Origin: Eubacterium sp.
Lineage (GTDB): Bacteria; Bacillota_A; Clostridia; Peptostreptococcales; Anaerovoracaceae
Reading direction: 5' to 3'
NCBI GenBank assembly: GCA_017425345.1
Contig: JAFOML010000041.1
Span: 1 to 20,594, forward strand
DNA: 20,594 nt
This document shows positions 14,552 to 20,594 of the stretch, in pieces (positions within the stretch are counted from its first letter, which is position 1; the number at the start of each line of letters is the position of its first letter). The position numbers and the translations under genes are program-made. Under the pieces are notes generated by a model. It was not told the DNA's origin and searched no databases. It worked only from the letters and a program-made list of their open reading frames with translations.

Positions 14552-15438
14552 CAGGTCCGATCATCGGCGCGATCATCGGATACTTCACCAACTATATCGC
14601 GGTTAAGATGCTGTTCCGGCCGTATGAGGCCAAGTATCTTTTTGGGCGGCAGCTGCCCTTTACGCCGGGAATCATCCCCAAGAGTCGTGACCGCATTGCC
14701 AATGCGATCAGTGAGGCCGTCTCGGGCAACCTTCTGACGGCAGATGCAATCGAGCACACGGTCCTGGCGCCGGAATTCGAGCAGAAGATCGCCGATAAGG
14801 TCAATCAGGGACTCGATCTGGCCGCCGCGGATGAGCGCAGCGTGCGGGATATCATCACGTTCTACATGAACGGGGAGGAGTTTGACGAGCTCATGGATCG
14901 GGGAGAAGCCGTCGTGAGCGAGCTGATGACGATCAAGATTCTGGAGATGGATCTCGGAACCCTGATGGAGAAGCAGGTCATCAAGGCGATCCATGAGCAT
15001 CAGGAATCGCACTTTATGTCCAAGCTCCTGACCGAAGAGGTCATCGCTTCGATTGCAAAACGCATCAGCGTTGTGGTAGACGAGGGCGTGGCGAAGGAAG
15101 GACCGGCCATGATCCAGAATGTCATCCACAAGGAGTTTGAAAAGCTGGAGTGCCAGGAGATCGGTGATCTGGTGACAGTTCTGCAGAAGATGGAGATCGA
15201 CTGGGGAGCAAAGGTCGCGGGCGCTTACGATGTGATCATGCGGAAGCGGCTTGCGCAGATTTTGCAGTCTGTTGACATCAGCGGCATCGTGCGCGGGAAG
15301 ATCAACGGTATGGATCCGAAGGAGCTGGAACGCCTGACGCTGACCGTGGCGAAGAAAGAGCTCGGGGCGATCGTCAATCTCGGCGCCTTGATCGGATTCG
15401 TCCTCGGATGTCTGAATCTTATTATTGATATGCTGTAA
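14533..15438 (+). CDS. DUF445 family membrane protein (YheB-like)
   Basis: 301-residue protein with hydrophobic segments at both ends: residues 5-17 leading into GYFTNYIAVKMLFRPYEAKY, the conserved DUF445 N-terminus with LPFTPGIIPKSRDRIANAI after it, and LGALIGFVLGCLNLIIDML at the C-terminus. The middle is amphipathic helix, so the two ends probably tether a large helical domain to the membrane. GAGGGAG precedes the ATG inside the recX end. The family (B. subtilis YheB/YheA region) is poorly understood; I would not assign a function. Confidence 0.85.
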   Translation: MDWTMLAGPIIGAIIGYFTNYIAVKMLFRPYEAKYLFGRQLPFTPGIIPKSRDRIANAISEAVSGNLLTADAIEHTVLAPEFEQKIADKVNQGLDLAAADERSVRDIITFYMNGEEFDELMDRGEAVVSELMTIKILEMDLGTLMEKQVIKAIHEHQESHFMSKLLTEEVIASIAKRISVVVDEGVAKEGPAMIQNVIHKEFEKLECQEIGDLVTVLQKMEIDWGAKVAGAYDVIMRKRLAQILQSVDISGIVRGKINGMDPKELERLTLTVAKKELGAIVNLGALIGFVLGCLNLIIDML

Positions 15439-15452
15439 GGAGAACGATAGAA

Positions 15453-15782
15453 ATGAGCGAACAGAAAGAAATCCTTTTAAAGCCGTCGGTGCCGTTTCAG
15501 CACTATGTGGAAGTGGCGGTCATTGATTTTCCGAAGGGGAGAGAAGACGGGACCGAACGGCAGCGGTGCAAGGTCCGGGTCGAGTTCGGGCGCGCGGACG
15601 TGGCGCAGCTGAAGTCGCAGGGCATGGATATGGAAGCCGCGATGGAGCACTACCGCGACTATCTCTACTATATCGTGAAGAGGAATATTGCGTCGGACTG
15701 GACTGCAGTCGGCGGCCTGGAAGAAGTGATGCGGATCACAGAGGAGCACATTGCCCCGTATTTCAGGGACGCCGAAAAGTAG
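15453..15782 (+). CDS. Conserved-looking hypothetical protein, 109 residues
   Basis: A soluble acidic/basic mixed protein without signal peptide or membrane segment. An N-terminal beta-rich part (HYVEVAVIDFPKG, RCKVRVEFGRADV) is followed by helices (MDMEAAMEHYRDYLYYIVKRNI, GLEEVMRITEEHIAPYF). AAGGAG precedes the ATG, 14 nt after the DUF445 stop, so it is probably the last gene of the PPTase-recX-DUF445 unit. I do not recognise a family. Confidence 0.75.
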   Translation: MSEQKEILLKPSVPFQHYVEVAVIDFPKGREDGTERQRCKVRVEFGRADVAQLKSQGMDMEAAMEHYRDYLYYIVKRNIASDWTAVGGLEEVMRITEEHIAPYFRDAEK

Positions 15783-15793
15783 GTGTTTAGAAT

Positions 15794-15820
15794 ACAGCAA
15801 CTGTGGTATAATGTTGCTGT
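15794..15820. promoter_or_regulatory. Promoter -10 box enclosed by a perfect 8-bp inverted repeat (operator candidate) before the CobW-like genes
   Basis: ACAGCAAC (15794-15801), 11 nt, GTTGCTGT (15813-15820). The spacer contains TGGTATAAT (15804-15812), an extended -10 element for plus-strand transcription; the -35 is poor. A dyad centred on a -10 box is a typical repressor site, and metal-responsive control is plausible given the downstream genes. It does not resemble the Bacillus Zur box I remember. No T-run follows, so it is not a terminator. Confidence 0.6.
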
Positions 15821-15838
15821 TCAATAAAATAATACTTC

Positions 15839-15866
15839 GCTGATCCGTTTTTTCGGATCAGCTTTT
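15839..15866 (+). terminator. Terminator hairpin between the promoter and the first CobW-like gene (possible attenuator)
   Basis: GCTGATCCG (15839-15847), loop of six T, CGGATCAGC (15854-15862), then four T. It lies downstream of the TATAAT promoter (start near 15819) and 24 nt before the ATG at 15891. It may simply end the upstream transcript, or may attenuate the downstream one; the sequence alone does not show an alternative antiterminator fold. Confidence 0.75.
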
Positions 15867-15890
15867 CCATGAAGAAAGAGTGGGTTTTAT

Positions 15891-17018
15891 ATGGCTAAAG
15901 TTGATATTTTCTCCGGATTTCTGGGGGCAGGAAAAACGACACTGATCAAAAAGCTGATCGAAGAGGCATATCAGGGAGAGCAGGTCGTGCTGATCGAGAA
16001 CGAGTTTGGTGAGATCGGCGTGGACGGCGGATTCCTGAAGGATACCGGCGTGCAGATCAACGAGATGGCAGCGGGCTGTATCTGCTGCAGTCTGGTTGGA
16101 GATTTTGGAAGAGCGCTGAACCAGGTCATCGAGCAGTACAAGCCCGACCGCATCCTGATCGAGCCCTCCGGCGTCGGCAAGCTGAGCGACGTGATCATTG
16201 CCGTTCAGGATCTGCATAATGACGAGATCCAGCTGAACGGCTTTACGACAGTCGTCGATGCGAAGAAGTGCAAGATGTATATGAACAACTTCGGTGAGTT
16301 CTTTGACAATCAGATCGAGCACGCGAGCTCCATCATCCTGAGCCATGTGGATGGTATCTCGGAGAAGAGACTGGATGAGTGTGTTGCCATGCTGCGGAAG
16401 CACAACACAGAGGCTTCCATCGTGACGACACCGTGGGATCAGATCACCGGAAAGCAGATCCTTGCGATCATGGAGCAGAAGCAGACTTTGTCCGCAGAGC
16501 TGGACCGCCTGCGCCAGGAAGCTTACGAGGAGGAAGCGGCGCACGCTGCCGAGCATGAACATGAGCACCATCATCACCATGATCACGATGAGGAGCATGA
16601 GCATGACCACGAGCATGAGCATCATCACCACCATGACCATGATGAGGACGAGCATGAGCATCATCATCACCACGATCATGAGGAAGAGGAGCATGAACAC
16701 GAGCATCATCACCACCATCACCACCACCATGGTCATGCGGCAGATGAAGTGTTTGATGATCTCGGCGTAGAGACCACGCATAAGTTTACCGAAGAGCAGA
16801 TCCGCAGCGCGCTGAACAGCCTGCAGAATATCGCGGAGGTTGGACAGGTGCTTCGCGCCAAGGGTATCGTGGAAGGCGAAGACGGCGCATGGATCCACTT
16901 CGATTACGTTCCGGGCGAGCCGGATGTACGTACGGGAGCTGCCGGAACGACCGGCATGATCTGCGTCATCGGCGTCGGCCTTGACCACGACCGGATCCGC
17001 GAGCTGTTCGGACTGTAA
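15891..17018 (+). CDS. COG0523/CobW-family GTPase with extended histidine-rich metal-binding region
   Basis: Putative metallochaperone GTPase, 375 residues. The G domain has Walker A GFLGAGKTT (9-17), ENEFGEIGVD (36-45), the hallmark CxCC at C63-I-C65-C66, and IEPSGVGKL (90-98). The guanine-specificity NKxD appears replaced by SHVD (151-154). Between the G domain and a short CobW C-terminal domain (about 295-375) lies a region with 38 histidines in 65 residues (218-282), alternating with Asp and Glu, a metal store or transfer loop typical of zinc, nickel or cobalt handling proteins such as HypB, UreE and some COG0523 members. The ribosome site is weak (GAAAGAG). It is 15 nt upstream of a second, different GTPase. 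Zinc is the likeliest metal, by family; the sequence does not prove it. Confidence 0.9.
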   Translation: MAKVDIFSGFLGAGKTTLIKKLIEEAYQGEQVVLIENEFGEIGVDGGFLKDTGVQINEMAAGCICCSLVGDFGRALNQVIEQYKPDRILIEPSGVGKLSDVIIAVQDLHNDEIQLNGFTTVVDAKKCKMYMNNFGEFFDNQIEHASSIILSHVDGISEKRLDECVAMLRKHNTEASIVTTPWDQITGKQILAIMEQKQTLSAELDRLRQEAYEEEAAHAAEHEHEHHHHHDHDEEHEHDHEHEHHHHHDHDEDEHEHHHHHDHEEEEHEHEHHHHHHHHHGHAADEVFDDLGVETTHKFTEEQIRSALNSLQNIAEVGQVLRAKGIVEGEDGAWIHFDYVPGEPDVRTGAAGTTGMICVIGVGLDHDRIRELFGL

Positions 17019-17033
17019 AGACGGGAGATAATT

Positions 17034-18011
17034 ATGGAAATACCAGTATATCTGTTCACCGGGTTTCTGGAATCCGGAAAGACCACCTTTCTGCAGGATG
17101 CCTTAGAGGGCCAGGACTTCAACATGGGTGAGAGAACCCTGCTCCTGCTGTGTGAAGAGGGTGTGGAAGAATATGATGAGGACCGCTTCTTCGGAAAGAA
17201 CGTATTCATCGAGAACATCCAGAAGGAAGAGGATCTGACGGCTGAACGCCTCGAGGAGCTGCAGCAGAAGCATCGCGTGGAGCGCGTGATCGTCGAGTAT
17301 AACGGCATGTGGATGCTGGATTCGCTGTATGCGAACATGCCGCTGGAATGGCTGACGTATCAGGAGATGATGTTCGCGGATGCGAGTACCTTCCTGTCCT
17401 ATAACCAGAACATGCGGCAGCTCGTCTATGACAAGCTGAAGAGCGCAGAGCTTGTCGTGTTCAACCGCTGCACCAGAGAAGCGCTGGCTAAGGCTGGCCC
17501 GGACGGCGTTGATGTGAAGCATCAGCTGCATAAGATCGTGCGGGCGGCGAATCGCAAGTCTCAGATTTTGTACGAGTACGGACGCGACGACGTGGAGATG
17601 GATAACATCCCGGATCCGCTGCCGTTCGATATCAACGCGCCGAAGATCGAGATCAAGGATGACGCGTATGCGGAGTGGTACCGTGACATCAACGAGAACC
17701 AGGATAAATACGAGGGGAAGGTCATCACCGTGAAGGGCCGCCTCGTTAACGGTGGGGATATTCCGGCGCATAAGTTTGTGTTCGGACGTCATGTCATGAC
17801 CTGCTGTGTTGAGGATATCCAGTTCGCGGGACTCGTTGCCAGATGGACCAAGGAAGCTGCGCGGTTTGACAACGGAGACTGGATCACGCTGACGGCAAAG
17901 ATCCATGTAGAGGACGATCCGATCTATGCGGAAGAGGGTCCCGGTCCGGTGCTGTACTGTACCAAGGTTCGGAAAGCAGCTCCGGCAGTGCCGGAAGTGG
18001 CTACATTTTAA
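17034..18011 (+). CDS. CobW-like GTPase joined to a YcgQ/TIGR03943-like C-terminal domain
   Basis: 325 residues. The N-terminal half has Walker A GFLESGKTT (10-18) and a CobW-like order of strands (RTLLLLCEEGVEEYD, RVIVEYNGMWML), but no CxCC motif; VVFNRCT (141-147) sits where NKxD is expected. From about 225, GKVITVKGRLVNGGD, FVFGRHVMTCCVEDIQFAG (248-266, C257-C258) and GDWITLTAKIHVED followed by GPGPVLYC resemble the soluble C-terminal domain of YcgQ (TIGR03943/DUF1980), whose members pair with the permease-like YcgR and share the FVVGR..MTCC pattern as I remember it. A fusion of GTPase and YcgQ-like domain suggests metal or cofactor delivery coupled to a YcgR-type membrane partner, none of which is in the window. 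GGGAGA precedes the ATG. It is followed by a terminator. Confidence 0.8.
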   Translation: MEIPVYLFTGFLESGKTTFLQDALEGQDFNMGERTLLLLCEEGVEEYDEDRFFGKNVFIENIQKEEDLTAERLEELQQKHRVERVIVEYNGMWMLDSLYANMPLEWLTYQEMMFADASTFLSYNQNMRQLVYDKLKSAELVVFNRCTREALAKAGPDGVDVKHQLHKIVRAANRKSQILYEYGRDDVEMDNIPDPLPFDINAPKIEIKDDAYAEWYRDINENQDKYEGKVITVKGRLVNGGDIPAHKFVFGRHVMTCCVEDIQFAGLVARWTKEAARFDNGDWITLTAKIHVEDDPIYAEEGPGPVLYCTKVRKAAPAVPEVATF

Positions 18012-18023
18012 CGTTTTTCAGGA

Positions 18024-18051
18024 GGCTGCAGGTGTACTGCAGTCTTTTTTT
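18024..18051 (+). terminator. Intrinsic terminator of the CobW-like operon
   Basis: GGCTGCAG (18024-18031), loop GTGTA, CTGCAGTC (18037-18044), then seven T, 12 nt after the stop codon. One G-T pair in the stem. Confidence 0.85.
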
Positions 18052-18101
18052 GTGTATAAAGAACAAAAACCAGAAAAGGCTTTCGTGTGGTGAAAAAATG
18101 G

Positions 18102-18109
18102 TGTATAAT
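18102..18109 (+). promoter_or_regulatory. Putative promoter of the CarD-family gene
   Basis: Perfect TATAAT (18104-18109) preceded by TG; the best -35 candidates near 18081-18087 (TTTCGT/TTCGTG) are poor. Start near 18116 would leave a leader of about 36 nt. Confidence 0.55.
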
Positions 18110-18151
18110 GTAAATGGGGTAGGCGGCCTGATACAGGAGGAAGGTGACTAG

Positions 18152-18664
18152 ATGTTTCAGGTAGACGACCTGATTATTTACGGAGGAACAGGTGTCTGCA
18201 GAGTCGAAGCAATATCAGAGATGGATTTCGGTCCAAAGGACAAGTTGTATTATGTGTTGCAGCCTTTATATCAGACGGGAACGATTTACGCCCCGACTGA
18301 CAATGATAAGGTTTACATGAGAGCCGTTATGAGTGAGGAAGAGGTGAACGACCTGATCGATCAGATGCCGTCCGTGCATTCTGAGGTGTTTAAGAGCAGC
18401 AGTATTCAGCAGCTATCTAAGCATTATCAGTCCGTTCTGGATACACACGACAGCATGGAGCTGGTTCGACTGACCAAGTCGATACATAAGAAGAAGGAAG
18501 ATGCCGCCAAGCAGAATCGGCATTTGGGTCAGATCGATAAGAAGTTCATGAAGCGCGCGGAAACTCTCCTCTTTGGTGAAATAGCGGCTGCCCTGGAAAT
18601 TCCGATGGAGGAAGTTCCGTCCTATATTGCCGACAGGATAGACGATTTCTATCGTGAGGATTAA
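18152..18664 (+). CDS. CarD/CdnL-family RNA polymerase-binding regulator
   Basis: 170 residues, typical size. The N-terminal RNA polymerase interaction (Tudor-like) domain is clear: MFQVDDLIIYGGTGVCRVEAI (1-21) and KLYYVLQPLYQTGTIYAPTDN (31-51). The remainder is helical (VNDLIDQM, ELVRLTKSIHKKKEDA, QIDKKFMKRAETLLFGEIAAAL), the DNA-contacting C-terminal domain that stabilises open promoter complexes in characterised members. AGGAGGAAGGTGA precedes the ATG. It sits alone after a terminator, possibly read through into the lipoprotein gene 53 nt later, since no terminator separates them. Confidence 0.9.
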   Translation: MFQVDDLIIYGGTGVCRVEAISEMDFGPKDKLYYVLQPLYQTGTIYAPTDNDKVYMRAVMSEEEVNDLIDQMPSVHSEVFKSSSIQQLSKHYQSVLDTHDSMELVRLTKSIHKKKEDAAKQNRHLGQIDKKFMKRAETLLFGEIAAALEIPMEEVPSYIADRIDDFYRED

Positions 18665-18717
18665 GATCAGGAAAGAGCAGTTACAGCCGGATACTTAGGG
18701 GAAATGGTACAGGGAAG

Positions 18718-19407
18718 ATGAAGAAAAGCTTATTGGTTTTAGTGATGGTGATCATTGCCCTGCTGTGTATGACAGCCTGTGGTGATCAGCAGGATTCTGA
18801 GAGTTCCCAGAGTTCGTCAAATACGCTGAGTTCTGCAACGGAAGAGCCGCAAACCCCGGATGCTACAGAAGCCGTTGATCAGTTCATGACAGCAATCAAG
18901 GATCAGGACGAGAACGCCATGCAGGAGGTTTATGCCGGAGATTCCGTGGATGTCTTCCTGGCGTTGGATTACGAGGAACTGAACGATTCGCTGGATGAAC
19001 AGACCTTGCAGCTTTTTGATGAAAAGATGCATGATTTTACCTATGAGATCGGAGAAGTGACCACGGAGGGAGATACTGCAACCGCAGAGGTCACGATTAC
19101 CACAAGGGACTTTGGAACGCTGATGCGCGAGTTCCTGGGGGACTATTATATTAAAGCCCTGAAGGCAGCTTTAAAAGGCAAGGATGACGGCCCGATCATG
19201 GACGCGGCTGTTGAACGGCTGAAGGAGCAGCTTCCTACGATGGAACCAACCAGAGAGGGCAGTGCAACTCTGACGCTGCACCTCACTGACGGGAAGTGGG
19301 TCGTTGACGATGTGTCGAAGAATACGGAGTTCCTCGAGGCATTGTCCGGTGGCTGCTACAGCGCATTTGAAGATACAAACGCGCAGCTGAGCGAATTGAC
19401 GGAATGA
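18718..19407 (+). CDS. Putative lipoprotein, function unknown
   Basis: 229 residues. N-terminal lipoprotein signal with lipobox LCMTAC, lipidated cysteine C21, then a Ser/Gln/Thr-rich low-complexity linker (about 24-50) and a folded domain (about 54-229). EAVDQFMTAIKDQDENAMQEVYAG and the strand pattern TATAEVTITTRDFGTL through SATLTLHLTDGKWVVDD resemble the NTF2/SnoaL-like or DUF4878-type extracytoplasmic domains of Clostridia. Ribosome site is weak (AGGGAAG). No function can be named; anchoring on the outer face of the membrane is the one safe inference. Confidence 0.8.
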   Translation: MKKSLLVLVMVIIALLCMTACGDQQDSESSQSSSNTLSSATEEPQTPDATEAVDQFMTAIKDQDENAMQEVYAGDSVDVFLALDYEELNDSLDEQTLQLFDEKMHDFTYEIGEVTTEGDTATAEVTITTRDFGTLMREFLGDYYIKALKAALKGKDDGPIMDAAVERLKEQLPTMEPTREGSATLTLHLTDGKWVVDDVSKNTEFLEALSGGCYSAFEDTNAQLSELTE

Positions 19408-19456
19408 GAAAGAGAAAACAGATTTGTAACAGGAAGGGGGACTTCCGTGAGGCGCG

Positions 19457-19473
19457 CCGCCCGCAGCGGGCGG
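19457..19473 (+). other. GC-rich hairpin without U-run after the lipoprotein gene
   Basis: CCGCCCG, loop CAG, CGGGCGG: a perfect 7-bp stem followed by mixed sequence. It may slow polymerase or protect the lipoprotein mRNA 3' end, but it lacks the T-tract of an intrinsic terminator. Confidence 0.4.
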
Positions 19474-19487
19474 ATGCGTAAATCCCC

Positions 19488-19517
19488 TTGACGCTGATCG
19501 CCTCTCTCGGGTAGAAT
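19488..19517 (+). promoter_or_regulatory. Promoter of the MFS transporter gene
   Basis: TTGACG (19488-19493), 18-nt spacer, TAGAAT (19512-19517). Start near 19524 would fall at the ribosome binding site, leaving only about 16 nt of leader before the ATG at 19540, so the true start may differ slightly or the mRNA has a very short leader. Confidence 0.6.
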
Positions 19518-19539
19518 GGTACCGGAGGGAGGTTTTATT

Positions 19540-20594
19540 ATGCAGCTTAAGTTTCACACTAAACTCTCCTACGGGATTGGTGGTGTGGCGGATAACGCAA
19601 TGTACACGCTGGCAGGAACATTCCTGCTGTTCTTTTTGACTTCTGTCGCGGGGATCAGGCCCGCCGCGGCAGGTACGATCGTCGCGATCGGTTCCATCTG
19701 GGAGGTCATCTGCGGTCCGATCTCGGGATTTCTATCCGACAACTGTGAGACCCGTTTCGGCAAGCGTAAGCCATTCCTGCTGATGGCAGCTTTTCCGACC
19801 GCGATCGTTACGAGCCTGTTATTTACCGCTATTGGAGCCGGTTATACGTTCCGTCTGATCTACTATTTCGTGATGACGCTCCTGTTCTGGCAGGCGTTCG
19901 CGCTGTTCTTCGTACCATACATGGCATGGGGTTCGGATCTGACAGAAGACTATCACGAGCGGACGGTGCTCCGGTCCTACGCGTACTTGTTCAATCAGCT
20001 CGGCATGGCGCTCGGCATGGTGCTGCCGACAATCCTCGTGGACACGCTGATGAACATGGGAAGGTCGAAGGAATTCTCCTGGAGCATGGTCGGCGTTACC
20101 GTCGGCGTATGCAGCGGCGCGTGCCTTCTGATCTGCGCCCTGACGATCCGGGTGACCGACGACCCGAACTTTCAGAAGAACCCGGACAAGGAGCCGTTCC
20201 GGCTGAAGATGTTCAGGGACATGTTCGCGGAATACGCGGAGATCATCATGCTCCGGCCGATCCGGTACATCATCGGCGCCAGCCTGCTGTATCTGGTCGC
20301 GAACACGATCTTTTCCGCAGACCGCGTCTACTATTTCACATATAACGCAGGACTTTCTGCCGGACAGATCTCCATCGCCATGCTGATCATCACGGTGGTT
20401 GGAATCGCGCTTACACCGGTGGTCGCCGGAATCTGCGGATTTACGGATAAGAAGAACGTATTCATGGCAGGCATTTTCGGGACAGGAGTCGTGATGATCG
20501 CTTCGCGCTTCTTTGACACCACGTCGTTCCCGGCTTGCTGCGCGATCTGTCTTCTGTATTCGATCGGCAATACCTGCTACTGGCAGCTGATGCC
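19540..20594 (+). CDS. MFS/GPH-family (glycoside-pentoside-hexuronide type) transporter, 3' truncated by window edge
   Basis: The first 351 residues are present and the frame runs open off the end. The start ATG is 7 nt after GGAGGGAGG. The N-terminus (KLSYGIGGVADNAMYTLAGTFLLFFLTSVAGI) and the loop GPISGFLSDNCETRFGKRKPFLL (56-78), with the family R.GKRKP signature, place it in the GPH cation-symporter (MFS_2) group. At least eight hydrophobic segments follow, with the central hydrophilic loop VTDDPNFQKNPDKEP and LRPIRYIIGASLLYL after it, as in MelB-like proteins. Substrates of this group are usually sugars or glucuronides taken up with Na+ or H+; no carbohydrate enzyme is in view to narrow it. 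Confidence 0.88.
   Translation, partial: MQLKFHTKLSYGIGGVADNAMYTLAGTFLLFFLTSVAGIRPAAAGTIVAIGSIWEVICGPISGFLSDNCETRFGKRKPFLLMAAFPTAIVTSLLFTAIGAGYTFRLIYYFVMTLLFWQAFALFFVPYMAWGSDLTEDYHERTVLRSYAYLFNQLGMALGMVLPTILVDTLMNMGRSKEFSWSMVGVTVGVCSGACLLICALTIRVTDDPNFQKNPDKEPFRLKMFRDMFAEYAEIIMLRPIRYIIGASLLYLVANTIFSADRVYYFTYNAGLSAGQISIAMLIITVVGIALTPVVAGICGFTDKKNVFMAGIFGTGVVMIASRFFDTTSFPACCAICLLYSIGNTCYWQLM

Noticed and set aside
16556..16736. Short tandem DNA repeat or CRISPR-like array
   Set aside because: The periodic CAT/CAC and GAG/GAT triplets encode the His/Asp/Glu tract in frame; there are no uniform repeats with unique spacers.
15858..16988. Long open frame of 376 codons on the minus strand opposite the His-rich GTPase
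   Set aside because: Its composition (runs of Met, Val, Leu opposite the CAT/CAC and GAG repeats) is explained by the reverse complement of the His/Glu-coding tract, and the plus-strand product has clear family motifs.

Overview
The window reads as chromosomal DNA of an anaerobic member of the Clostridia (Bacillota), most likely a gut-type Lachnospiraceae relative with roughly balanced to moderately high GC. The grounds are strong AGGAGG-type ribosome binding sites, canonical sigma-A promoters, a minimal two-gene SufCB system, FtsEX with an EnvC/PcsB-like coiled-coil peptidase, a YerC-type TrpR-fold regulator and a CarD-type regulator. No phage, plasmid, transposase gene, CRISPR array, rRNA or tRNA is visible. 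Most of the window is ordinary core and near-core genome; the less ordinary parts are short regulatory stretches, one metal-chaperone pair and a structured element at the left edge.

Layout. 1-144: a compact three-hairpin element closed by a perfect 12-bp stem, type unknown. 145-1829 (minus): sufC and sufB, a compact Fe-S cluster assembly pair. 1830-2127: divergent intergenic region with a 10-bp palindrome. 2128-3975: a secreted subtilisin-like protease with a C-terminal fibronectin-like domain, ending in a terminator whose loop supplies the -35 box of the next promoter. 4029-4304: a roughly 275-nt structured leader with a possible 32-codon upstream ORF. 4305-7413: mgtE (Mg2+ channel), nnrD (NAD(P)HX repair) and a P-loop-like protein of unknown function.

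7428-13078: a cell-envelope operon led by its own promoter: ftsE, ftsX, a PcsB/EnvC-like murein hydrolase activator or hydrolase, a RecJ-type exonuclease, and a PDZ-containing S41 C-terminal processing protease. FtsEX would switch the coiled-coil peptidase on during division; the S41 protease is a plausible partner in turning over envelope proteins; recJ is the odd member. 13148-15782: yerC-like regulator with terminator, then a tightly packed or overlapping run of Sfp-type phosphopantetheinyl transferase, recX, a DUF445 membrane protein and a small unknown protein.

15783-18051: a metal-handling unit. A promoter whose -10 box sits inside a perfect 8-bp inverted repeat is followed by a terminator hairpin and then two COG0523/CobW-like GTPases. 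The first carries 38 histidines within 65 residues; the second lacks the CxCC motif and is joined to a domain resembling the YcgQ/TIGR03943 C-terminus. 18104-19407: a CarD-family regulator and a lipoprotein. 19540 to the end: a GPH-type MFS transporter cut by the window edge.

The best candidates for new biology are the CobW-like pair with its operator-like promoter, the unassigned mgtE leader, and the edge element. None is demonstrated by sequence reading alone.
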